Source: Oscillospiraceae bacterium (GTDB lineage: Bacteria; Bacillota; Clostridia; Oscillospirales; Oscillospiraceae). Taken from it: DNA of 19,511 nt. The notes under the pieces were generated by a model. The model made no database searches and had not been told where the DNA came from. It saw only the letters and a list, made by a program, of their open reading frames with translations. The stretch covers positions 1 through 19,511 of the forward strand of contig CADCLH010000010.1 of assembly GCA_902802215.1 (NCBI GenBank), given 5' to 3'. The translations under genes and the position numbers were made by a program. The first letter of the stretch is position 1. The number at the start of each line of letters is the position of its first letter. Of this stretch, positions 13,404-19,511 are shown in pieces.

Positions 13404-14998
13404 AGACCGTCGAAAAAGTCGTCAATCCCGTCAAGCGCGCGGGCGAACAGTCGCCCGGCAAGATCTACAGCGATAAGCTGAAGGTCCGCGCCCGCCGTGA
13501 GTGGCGCGGCGTCAAGGACACCTTCTACGATTACACCCGCTGGCTCTACCTGATGAGCGTGCTCGGCCGCTTCATCATGGTCCCGCGCAACGTCAAGGGC
13601 TTCTTCCGCTACCGCTGGATGATGAGCTACCTCTTCGTCCCGCACGGCATGGACAAGTTCACCATCGGCCTGCGCGACGAGGCGCTGCGCATCGCCCACA
13701 CCTCCTTCAACTTCGTCATCGCCGACGTCACCAACGCCATCGCCAACTGCTTCCGCGGCGACCGCCGCGTCGGCAACGACAAGGCCTATTCCGACAAGTG
13801 CGTCATCACCGACGAGAACTCCATGGTCACCTTCATGATGGGCTTCGACCGCGACAAGGTCCACACCATCCTGCGCGAGGTGCCCACGATGTTCGCCTCG
13901 AACATCTTCCACCAGTTCAACGTCATGCACTATCTGGACGTGGCCCAGCAGTACGGCATCCCCGGCGACGTCTGCCCCATGCCCGAGGCCGAGGCCGGCA
14001 TCTCCATTGAGGACGACTTCTGCGTGCTCGGCGCCTGCGCGGTGCAGAACAACACCACCTGCGACGGCTCGCTCATGGGCAACGGCATCATCGCCAAGCG
14101 CCTCGAGCGCGAGTACGGCATCCCGACCTACCAGCTCGCGACCCCGCTGCGCCACAAGGAACCGGACGTGCTCGACTACGCCGCCGAGGAGATCAAGAAG
14201 GCCATCGCCTTCGTCGAGGAGCACACCGGCGAGAAGTGGGACTGGGATATCTACTTCCAGGCCGCCAAGCGCGTCAACGACGCCACCCGCTGCCGCATCG
14301 CGCAGATGGAGATCAACTCCACGCCGTATCCGCAGTTCTTCGGCGCCGCCTTCAGCCTCTACAACGACACCAACTACATGGGCAACTCCGGCCGCGATCC
14401 CGACTTCGTCAAGATCGACCACAAGCTGCTGGAGCTGGCGGAGCAGGGCTACAAGGCCAAGCGCATGTACGCCAGGGAGTACCGCCACCGCTGCATCGTC
14501 TGGGGCGTGCAGCCGCAGTACATCATCGACCAGCTCTACTGGATGGTCCAGTGCTGGGGCGTCGTGCCGCTGACCGACATGCTCTCCGTCATCAACACCG
14601 ACATGATCGCCGATGAGGATACGCCCGAAAACCGCGAACAGGCCTACCGCGACATGGCCATGCTCAACATGGAGATGATCATGCGCAACCACACCCACGG
14701 CGGCTACAAGGTGCTGCTCGACGATCTGTGGGATCTGTGCGAGAAGATGAACGCCGACATCGTCATGATGTGGGAGCACATGTCCTGCAAGGCCCTGACC
14801 GGCATGCACGGCATGTTCGAGGAGCAGGCGCGCGAGCGCGGCATCCATATCATGTGGGTCTCGCACGACCTGTGCGATCCGCGCGTGTTCACCCGTCAGG
14901 CCATCCGCGATCAGGTGAACAACTACATGCGTACCGTCATGCGCGAGGAGCCGCTCGATCCGTCGCTTGAGATCATCCCCGACAACGAGGCGTATTAA
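13400..14998 (+). CDS. 2-hydroxyacyl-CoA dehydratase subunit, HgdA/FldB-like (larger subunit)
   Basis: A 532-residue partner of the preceding gene. It is larger than typical alpha subunits (about 410-480 residues) because of an N-terminal extension of about 100 residues rich in basic and aromatic residues (YDYTRWLYLMSVLGRF). Conserved features: Cys192 in GDVCPMPEAE, DFCVLGACAVQNNTTCDGS (Cys208, Cys213, Cys221) where HgdA-type proteins place cluster ligands, and HMSCKALTGMHG and WVSHDLCDPRVF in the C-terminal lobe. It should form the heterodimeric dehydratase with the smaller subunit; electrons would come from an activator protein encoded elsewhere. ATG overlaps the previous stop (ATGA), with GAGAGGTGGG as ribosome site. 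A small membrane-protein gene follows 14 nt later in the same transcript. Confidence 0.86.
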   Translation: MKTVEKVVNPVKRAGEQSPGKIYSDKLKVRARREWRGVKDTFYDYTRWLYLMSVLGRFIMVPRNVKGFFRYRWMMSYLFVPHGMDKFTIGLRDEALRIAHTSFNFVIADVTNAIANCFRGDRRVGNDKAYSDKCVITDENSMVTFMMGFDRDKVHTILREVPTMFASNIFHQFNVMHYLDVAQQYGIPGDVCPMPEAEAGISIEDDFCVLGACAVQNNTTCDGSLMGNGIIAKRLEREYGIPTYQLATPLRHKEPDVLDYAAEEIKKAIAFVEEHTGEKWDWDIYFQAAKRVNDATRCRIAQMEINSTPYPQFFGAAFSLYNDTNYMGNSGRDPDFVKIDHKLLELAEQGYKAKRMYAREYRHRCIVWGVQPQYIIDQLYWMVQCWGVVPLTDMLSVINTDMIADEDTPENREQAYRDMAMLNMEMIMRNHTHGGYKVLLDDLWDLCEKMNADIVMMWEHMSCKALTGMHGMFEEQARERGIHIMWVSHDLCDPRVFTRQAIRDQVNNYMRTVMREEPLDPSLEIIPDNEAY

Positions 14999-15012
14999 GG
15001 AGGGAGAGCAAC

Positions 15013-15183
15013 ATGAAGAAGTTTCTGCTGAGCATCCTGCTGAAGGTGCTGCTGGCGGGTCTGGCGTTCTTTGTCGTGACCTTCACGGTCTATATGTTCA
15101 ATCTGGATATGAAGGCTACCTCGCTGCTCGCGCCGCTGCTGGAAAAGTGGTACGACCATCTGGAGCACAAGCAGTATATCTGA
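15013..15183 (+). CDS. 56-residue single-pass membrane microprotein in the dehydratase operon
   Basis: Small gene below common length cut-offs. ATG at 15013, stop TGA at 15181-15183. The ribosome site TAAGGAGGG begins in the stop codon of the dehydratase gene, 14 nt upstream, and is among the strongest in the window. Product: a Lys-containing N-terminus, one hydrophobic helix (about residues 4-27, ILLKVLLAGLAFFVVTFTVY), then a short soluble tail with MKATSLLAPLLEKWYDHLEH. The orientation is probably N-in by the positive-inside rule, though a signal-anchor reading is also possible. It is followed directly by the operon terminator, so it is the third gene of the dehydratase operon. I do not recognise a family. 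It may tether or assist the dehydratase at the membrane (inference only). Confidence 0.78.
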   Translation: MKKFLLSILLKVLLAGLAFFVVTFTVYMFNLDMKATSLLAPLLEKWYDHLEHKQYI

Positions 15184-15193
15184 GACAACGGAT

Positions 15194-15226
15194 AAAGGGA
15201 GGGTTACGAAAGCCCTCCCTTTGTTA
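15194..15226 (+). terminator. Terminator of the dehydratase operon
   Basis: Perfect 10-bp stem AAAGGGAGGG/CCCTCCCTTT (15194-15203 with 15213-15222), 9-nt loop, then GTTATAT. It starts 10 nt after the microprotein stop; the T tract is partly within the stem. Confidence 0.8.
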
Positions 15227-15241
15227 TATCTTTGGCTTATC

Positions 15242-15270
15242 TTGACAAGTGACGTGCAGATGGCTATCAT
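15242..15270 (+). promoter_or_regulatory. Sigma-A promoter of the PTS EIIC gene
   Basis: Perfect -35 TTGACA (15242-15247), 17-bp spacer, -10 TATCAT (15265-15270). Predicted start near 15277, which excludes the in-frame GTG at 15249 and the ATG at 15273 as translation starts and supports 15294 or 15306. Confidence 0.8.
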
Positions 15271-15305
15271 TAATGCAAATGCACGGCGGGAGGATGAAAG
15301 GAAGA

Positions 15306-16379
15306 ATGGAGAAGATCCGCGCCTTTCTCAAACGAAAGAACATCGTGTTTTCCGGCAGACGCTATGGGATCGACGCGCTCGGCGCCATGGCGCAGGGCCT
15401 GTTTTGCTCGCTGCTGATCGGGACCATCATCAAAACGCTCGGCGCGCAGCTCGGTATCCCGTTTCTGGTCGATATCGGCGCCTATGCCATGGCCGTCTCG
15501 GGCCCCGCGATGGCCGTCGCCATCGGCTCCGCTTTGCAGGCGCCGCCCATGGTGCTGTTCTCGCTGGCCGCGGTCGGCTGGGCGGCCAACGCCGAGGGCG
15601 GCGCGGGCGGTCCGCTGGCTGTGCTGCTGATCGCCATCGTCGCCGCGGAGTGCGGCAAGGCCGTCAGCAAGGAGACAAAGATCGATCTGCTGGTGACGCC
15701 CGCCGTGACCATCGTGATCGGCGTCGCGCTCGCCAAGCTCATCGCGCCGCCGATCGGCACCGCGGCCTCGGCCTTCGGGCTCGTGATCGACAGGGCGACC
15801 AAGCTTCAGCCGTTCTGGATGGGCATTGCGGTGTCGGTGCTGGTCGGGATCGCGCTGACGCTGCCGATCTCCTCGGCGGCGATCTGCGCCGTTTTGCAGC
15901 TGACCGGACTTGCGGGCGGCGCCGCCGTCGCGGGCTGCTGCGCGCAGATGGTCGGCTTCGCCGTCATGAGCTTCCGGGAAAACCGCTGGGGCGGGCTGGT
16001 GTCGCAGGGACTCGGCACCTCGATGCTCCAAATGCCCAACATCATCCGCAATCCGCGCGTCTGGACCGCGCCCATCGTCTGCTCGGCGATCACCGGGCCG
16101 CTCGCGACCTGCCTGTTCCGTCTGGAGATGAACGGCGCGCCGATCAACTCCGGCATGGGCACCTGCGGACTCTGCGGCCAGATCGGCGTCTGGACCGGCT
16201 GGGTGTCCCCGAGCGCCGAGGCCGTCGCCAAGGGCGCAGCCGCCATCACGCCGACGGGCTTCGACTGGCTGGGACTCGTGCTGATCTGCTTCATCCTGCC
16301 GGCGCTGCTGTGTCCCGCCATCAACGGGGTGTGCCGCAGGCTCGGCTGGGTGAAGGACGGAGACCTCAAGCTGAACTGA
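15306..16379 (+). CDS. PTS sugar transporter subunit IIC (PTS_EIIC_2-like permease)
   Basis: A 357-residue, very hydrophobic membrane protein with roughly eight to ten membrane segments and many Gly/Ala. It resembles the PTS_EIIC_2 group: KNIVFSGRRYGIDALGAMAQGLF near the N-terminus, AECGKAVSKETKIDLLVTP, GFAVMSFRENRWGGLVSQGLGTSMLQMPNI and NSGMGTCGLCGQIG. As an EIIC it would move a sugar, but there is no EIIA or EIIB domain in the protein or beside it, so it may use components from elsewhere or be a PTS-independent transporter. ATG 15306 is preferred because homologues begin just before KNIVFSG and GGGAGG lies 12 nt upstream; ATG 15294 (abutting GGGAGG) is the alternative. It has its own promoter and terminator, so it is monocistronic. 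Confidence 0.82.
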   Translation: MEKIRAFLKRKNIVFSGRRYGIDALGAMAQGLFCSLLIGTIIKTLGAQLGIPFLVDIGAYAMAVSGPAMAVAIGSALQAPPMVLFSLAAVGWAANAEGGAGGPLAVLLIAIVAAECGKAVSKETKIDLLVTPAVTIVIGVALAKLIAPPIGTAASAFGLVIDRATKLQPFWMGIAVSVLVGIALTLPISSAAICAVLQLTGLAGGAAVAGCCAQMVGFAVMSFRENRWGGLVSQGLGTSMLQMPNIIRNPRVWTAPIVCSAITGPLATCLFRLEMNGAPINSGMGTCGLCGQIGVWTGWVSPSAEAVAKGAAAITPTGFDWLGLVLICFILPALLCPAINGVCRRLGWVKDGDLKLN

Positions 16380-16398
16380 TATCCGACTGTTTCATTTA

Positions 16399-16429
16399 AG
16401 CGCGCGGAGACAGACCGCGCGCTTTTTTT
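16399..16429 (+). terminator. Terminator of the PTS EIIC gene
   Basis: Perfect 9-bp stem AGCGCGCGG/CCGCGCGCT (16399-16407 with 16415-16423), 7-nt loop, followed by seven T residues (16423-16429). Confidence 0.95.
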
Positions 16430-16456
16430 GCAAAAAAATCAATCGAGGCGCAAGCT

Positions 16457-16468
16457 TTTCCCGGGAAA
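16457..16468. promoter_or_regulatory. 12-bp palindrome TTTCCCGGGAAA upstream of the sigma gene
   Basis: A perfect 12-bp palindrome, 51 bp before the sigma-factor start codon, paired with a second one at 16483-16494. Candidate operator; no regulator identified. Confidence 0.35.
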
Positions 16469-16482
16469 TGCGTTTATTGGGG

Positions 16483-16494
16483 TGAGGTACCTCA
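16483..16494. promoter_or_regulatory. 12-bp palindrome TGAGGTACCTCA upstream of the sigma gene
   Basis: A second perfect 12-bp palindrome of different sequence, 14 bp downstream of the first and 11 bp before the ribosome site of the sigma gene. It would lie in or near the promoter. No convincing sigma-A or ECF promoter is visible in this 90-bp stretch. Confidence 0.4.
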
Positions 16495-16519
16495 TCATTC
16501 GAGACAAGGAGGCTGTGAT

Positions 16520-17077
16520 ATGGAGGATGAGAAGATCGTCGATCTGTACTGGCGGCGGGACGAAAACGCCATCCGGGAGACAGCGGGCAAATACGGCGGC
16601 TACTGCCGAACCGTCGCTTACCATATTCTTGAAGACGCGCAGGACGCGGAGGAATGCGTCAGCGACACCTGGATGCGGGCGTGGAACTCCATGCCGACAA
16701 ACCGCCCCCGGCTGCTCGCGCCGTATCTGGGCAAGCTCACGCGCTGGATCTCGCTCTCGCGCCTGCGTGAGCGCAAAAGCCTCAAGCGCGGCGGGGGAGA
16801 GCTCCTGCTGGTGCTCGACGAGCTGGCGGAGGTCGTGCCTTCCGGGGAGGATGTGGAGAAGCGGCTGGAGATGAAGGAGCTTGCGCAGGCGGTGCGCGCC
16901 TTCCTCGGCCGCATCGACGAGACGCAGGCGCAGGTCTTTCTCAGCCGCTACTGGTACATCGCCTCCGTCGCGGAGATCGCCGAAAAGTTCGGCTTTACGG
17001 AGAGCAAGGTCACGGCCATGCTGCACCGGACGCGGACGGCGCTCCGCCGCTATTTGAAGGAGGAAGGACTATGCTGA
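16520..17077 (+). CDS. ECF-like sigma-70 family RNA polymerase sigma factor
   Basis: A 185-residue two-domain sigma factor. Region 2 (about 10-88) has GYCRTVAYHILEDAQDAEECVSDTWMRAWNSMP, the DAEECVSDTW.RAW stretch being typical of Firmicute ECF-like sigmas. A charged linker follows (85-115), then region 4 (117-180) with QVFLSRYWYIASVAEIAEKFGFTESKVTAMLHRTRTALRRYL, a helix-turn-helix near 149-170. Family role: alternative promoter recognition under control of a membrane anti-sigma factor. AAGGAGG (16506-16512) lies 7 nt before ATG. Its 3' end overlaps the next gene by 7 nt (ATGCTGA), the usual sigma/anti-sigma arrangement. Expression may be governed by the two palindromes upstream; autoregulation was not evident, as no TGAAAC-N16-CGT motif is seen before it. 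Confidence 0.9.
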   Translation: MEDEKIVDLYWRRDENAIRETAGKYGGYCRTVAYHILEDAQDAEECVSDTWMRAWNSMPTNRPRLLAPYLGKLTRWISLSRLRERKSLKRGGGELLLVLDELAEVVPSGEDVEKRLEMKELAQAVRAFLGRIDETQAQVFLSRYWYIASVAEIAEKFGFTESKVTAMLHRTRTALRRYLKEEGLC

Positions 17078-19121
17078 ATAACGAAACGCTGCTCTTTGCC
17101 CTCAACGACGCGCCGGACGAGCTGCTGGAGAAGACCCGCCGCAGCCTGCGCTACCGGGCGCGGAGCAGACAGACCGGGCGGGCGCGCCGCCTGGGAAGGA
17201 CGCTGCTGATCGCGGCGATCCTTACGGCGCTGCTCGTGGGGACGGCCTTCGCGGCGCGGCTCATCGGCCTTGGCGGCCTGCGAGCCGGGAGCTTTCTCGG
17301 CGTCGGCGTGCTCTCCATGGAGGGACTGAGCGACAGCCCCGAGGGACAGGCGCTGCGCGAGTGGCTGGCCTACTACGACGAGCACAGGAACGATCCCTTT
17401 GACCCGGAGGAGGCCTTCGCCCTCGCCGACACCTACGGCGCATACGGCGTGACGACGCGGGAGATGGCCGACAAGGTGGACGAGCTGTGCGAGAAATACA
17501 AGCTCGCGCCGCTGGGAAAGGCGGTCACGCCGCCGGACGAGAGAAGCTTTTACCAAACGGCCGGCGTCGGCAGGCTGACGCGGGGGAGCGCGGAATACGA
17601 AAACGACTATCTGGGCGGCTACGTATACCCCGGCGGTACGTTCCAGTTTGACGGAAACCTCTTCCCGAAGGCGGAGAGCTATGTCATTCCCTACCAGTTC
17701 CGAAGCTCCGCCAAGGGCAGCTTCGGCTATGTGGTGACCAACGCCGGCGATCCCAACGACTACACCGAGTGGACCTACAAGACCGCGGACGGACACACGC
17801 TGACCATCTCGGACAGCCCGCGCGGGGCGTTCTTCCTGATGGAAAGGCCGGACAGCTTTGTGACCGTGAGCATCGGCAAGTCAGGCGTCGCGGATCTCTT
17901 CAACGACGGCGTGATCGACGGCGTCGGCGACAGCTTCGTCTCCTTCGAGCTGAGCCGTGAGCAGCTCGAGCAGATCGCGGAGAGCTTTGACTGGAAGGCG
18001 CTGGACGATCCGGACGAGGGCATGGACGGGGAATTCACGTATCACGAATACGCCGAACGCGGCAGCGACAGCCCCATCACGGACGAGATCGACCTGAGCA
18101 TGTTCAGCGAGAAGCAGTCGCATCTGAAGCTCGCCGTCAGCACTGTGTACGAGCAGCAGATCGCCCCGTATATCCGGGACTTCGAGCTGGTGGACTACAG
18201 TATTGAATGGGGCGGCGGCGCCATGGGCTGGATCAGCTTCCGGGGCACGCCGAAAAAAGCCCTGGATTGGCGGCGCATCCCCACCGCGGACGGGGAGCTG
18301 TTCTGCCGCAGCGTCTGCGTGACAATGGACGAGCAGGGCATGCCCGTCGCCGCGGAGAGCTTCGACATGCTGCCCTATGAGAAGCTGGGGAACACGCGAA
18401 ACCTCGGCACGGAGGAAAAGCCGGACATCGTCTGGGTGAAAAACGAGCAGAAGGAGCTCGCCTCCGCCACGCTCTTTGTCCAGCAGACCAGAAAGGACTA
18501 CACGGTCTCCGACCCCGCCGGGCTCAAAGTGCTGAGTCTGATGCTCCGCGACGACGAGGTCGCAAGCTTCGACAGCACGGATGGACGCTGGAACCCGTTG
18601 TATCTCAGCTTCACCGACGGCAGCCGGGGCCTCGCCTTCACGGCGGCCAGCGGCGCGAACGCCGTCTGGATCCACGGGGAATGGCAGGGGTACCAGTACG
18701 GACAGACCCTCTTTGACATCTTCGGCGTACCGCTCGAGGCCAAAGGCTATACCCGGCAGAACGGCGTCCTGACGTTCCGCATGGAGGAGAGTGACCCCCG
18801 CAGCATGATCCGGTGGGTGGAATACGACTGGGCGGAAAACGGCAATCCCATGGAGCGCCGCGTCATGAGCGACAAGCAGCGCGATGTGCGCTACGAGTAC
18901 GACGACGCAGGCAAGCGCATCCGCGAAACCGTGTGGGAAGGGGAGACCATGACCCTGGAAAAGCTCAACCGCTACGACGCGGACGGGAAGCTCGTCCACA
19001 GCGAGACAAAAGGCGGCGGCATGTGGAGCAAAACGGACTATCACTACGATGCGCAGGGACGGCTGACCGAGGAGCTGCACAGCGACAGCGACGACCTGCC
19101 CGGCGCCATCGGAAAGCGTAA
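17071..19121 (+). CDS. Probable anti-sigma membrane protein with C-terminal YD-type repeats; stop codon lost by apparent frameshift
   Basis: ATG 17071 overlaps the sigma gene by 7 nt and has GGAGGAAGG upstream. The frame is open without any stop to the window end. Features: a short cytoplasmic N-terminus with many Arg (about 1-42), one membrane helix (about 43-63, LLIAAILTALLVGTAFA), and about 600 extracytoplasmic residues of unrecognised sequence. Near the end are three YD/RHS-like repeats: YEYDDAGKRIRET (about 609), NRYDADGKLVHSE (633) and YHYDAQGRLTEEL (657). Beyond residue 681 the frame runs through a hairpin (19131-19158) and then in frame into a lipoprotein start at 19234. A TAA at 19119-19121 in another frame would end the protein as Gly-Lys-Ala if one base were added around 19111-19118 (for example GGAAAG to GGAAAAG). 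I annotate to that TAA. The anti-sigma role is inferred from position and topology; no known anti-sigma domain was recognised. Confidence 0.75.
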
Positions 19122-19130
19122 GCAATCAAA

Positions 19131-19170
19131 GCAGCCGCCGGTGCATTCCGGCGGCTGTGTGAAACTTTTT
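19131..19170 (+). terminator. Hairpin between the anti-sigma-like gene and the lipoprotein gene
   Basis: Perfect 10-bp stem CAGCCGCCGG/CCGGCGGCTG (19132-19141 with 19148-19157), extendable by one G-U pair, loop TGCATT. A T run (19166-19170) comes only after GTGAAAC, so terminator strength is uncertain. Its position just after the TAA at 19119-19121 supports that TAA as the original gene end. Confidence 0.6.
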
Positions 19171-19185
19171 CCTCTTTTTGACGTT
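19160..19185 (+). promoter_or_regulatory. ECF-type promoter match TGAAAC-N16-CGTT upstream of the lipoprotein gene
   Basis: TGAAAC (19160-19165), exactly 16 bp (T-rich), then CGTT (19182-19185), about 49 bp before the ATG at 19234. It resembles the Bacillus SigW/SigX/SigM type promoter (TGAAAC-N16-CGT). It lies directly downstream of the sigma/anti-sigma pair encoded here, a natural target place. No good sigma-A promoter is visible: TTGACG at 19178 has no -10 box at proper spacing. Confidence 0.45.
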
Positions 19186-19233
19186 TATATAAATAAGCAC
19201 ATTTTGTCGAGGTCGTCAGGAAAGGGGCAGGAA

Positions 19234-19511
19234 ATGAGACGTGTTCTGACATGGCTGCTGGTTCTGGCGCTGCTGCTTTGCGGCTGCGGAAAGACGGCGG
19301 AGAAAAAGAAGACGGCGGAGCCGGAGACGGTCGCCGGAGTGGACGCGAAGACCGGAGCGTGGATCGGCAAGGGCGGGTGCTGGAAGCTCGCCGGCACGGA
19401 CTATCCGAAGAACTGCCAATTCAGCTTCCCCTACAAGGGCGAGCGCTGCTATATCATCATGGACTGGATGGAGAACCGCATCCAGCTCGGCGAGCGGGAG
19501 CTGTGCCGACC
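19234..19511 (+). CDS. Putative lipoprotein (3' end outside window)
   Basis: 92 residues visible. The N-terminus MRRVLTWLLVLALLLCGCGK is a lipoprotein signal peptide: two Arg, a hydrophobic core and a lipobox L-C-G-C with the lipidated Cys at residue 18. A short Lys/Glu-rich linker (TAEKKKTAEPET) follows, then a folded start with several Cys and aromatic residues (GGCWKLAGTDYPKNC). I do not recognise the family. GGAAAGGGGCAGGA precedes the ATG. It is in the same frame as the stop-less upstream gene, but the signal peptide, the ribosome site and the hairpin before it show that it is a separate gene. Possibly controlled by the adjacent ECF sigma factor (inference). Confidence 0.75.
   Translation, partial: MRRVLTWLLVLALLLCGCGKTAEKKKTAEPETVAGVDAKTGAWIGKGGCWKLAGTDYPKNCQFSFPYKGERCYIIMDWMENRIQLGERELCR

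Noticed and set aside
13382..14866. A 494-codon open frame on the minus strand, and 12195-13091 likewise.
   Set aside because: Antisense to the dehydratase subunits, whose conserved motifs are clear on the plus strand.
15249..15308. Upstream in-frame starts GTG 15249 and ATG 15273/15279 for the EIIC gene.
   Set aside because: The first two lie upstream of the predicted transcript start (about 15277), 15279 leaves almost no leader, and the added residues do not look like the family N-terminus.
17881..19125. A 414-codon open frame on the minus strand, and 17050-17796 likewise.
   Set aside because: Antisense to the sigma-linked membrane protein gene. The plus-strand frame is supported by overlap with the sigma gene, a ribosome site, a membrane helix and YD repeats.
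19178..19206. TTGACG as a sigma-A -35 box before the lipoprotein gene.
   Set aside because: No acceptable -10 box at 16-18 bp spacing; the A/T-rich TATATAAAT is too close.

Overview
The window looks like chromosome from a GC-rich, spore-forming, anaerobic Firmicute, most likely a gut-type Clostridia/Oscillospiraceae relative. This is inferred from a CotJC-type manganese catalase, RNase J, an XpaC/TelA pair, a 2-hydroxyacyl-CoA dehydratase, a PTS permease, strong GGAGG ribosome binding sites and Bacillus-like sigma-A promoters. No genome-level marker is present, so the lineage is not fixed. Because GC is high, long open frames lie antisense to nearly every real gene. There are no CRISPR arrays, insertion sequences or rRNA genes.

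Layout. 1-507: end of a manganese catalase gene, closed by a hairpin shared with the convergent operon. 551-3468 (minus): four-gene operon xpaC-like, telA-like, lemA-like, ybaK-like. Its promoter is back to back with that of rpe. 3598-6936 (plus): rpe, recR, RNase J and an ArsC-fold protein, a housekeeping cluster ended by a bidirectional hairpin. 6980-8032 (minus): membrane acyltransferase. 8174-8721 (minus): a decapitated sugar-ABC ATPase (MalK/UgpC type). 8830-8906 (minus): tRNA-Arg(CCU) with promoter and terminator. 8979-11906 (plus): a 975-residue MacB-like ABC ATPase/permease fusion with a very large extracytoplasmic insert.

11907-12203 is a regulatory region holding a terminator, dyads, an ECF-type promoter match, a sigma-A promoter and a 5' leader hairpin. 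It precedes 12204-15183: two 2-hydroxyacyl-CoA dehydratase subunits overlapping by 4 nt, then a 56-residue membrane microprotein and a terminator. 15306-16379 is an orphan PTS EIIC permease with its own promoter and terminator. 16520-19511 holds an ECF-like sigma factor, an overlapping single-pass membrane protein (probable anti-sigma) ending in YD-type repeats, and the start of a lipoprotein gene.

Most notable points: (1) the unannotated 56-aa membrane protein in the dehydratase operon; (2) two intergenic TGAAAC-N16-CGT motifs (dehydratase operon and lipoprotein gene) of the kind read by ECF sigma factors, in a window that encodes one; (3) the anti-sigma-like gene has no stop codon and reads in frame through a hairpin into the lipoprotein gene, most simply explained by a 1-nt indel near 19111-19118; (4) the ABC ATPase remnant beside a tRNA-Arg gene, suggesting a past deletion or integration event. 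All functions are assigned by reading motifs; no database search was run.
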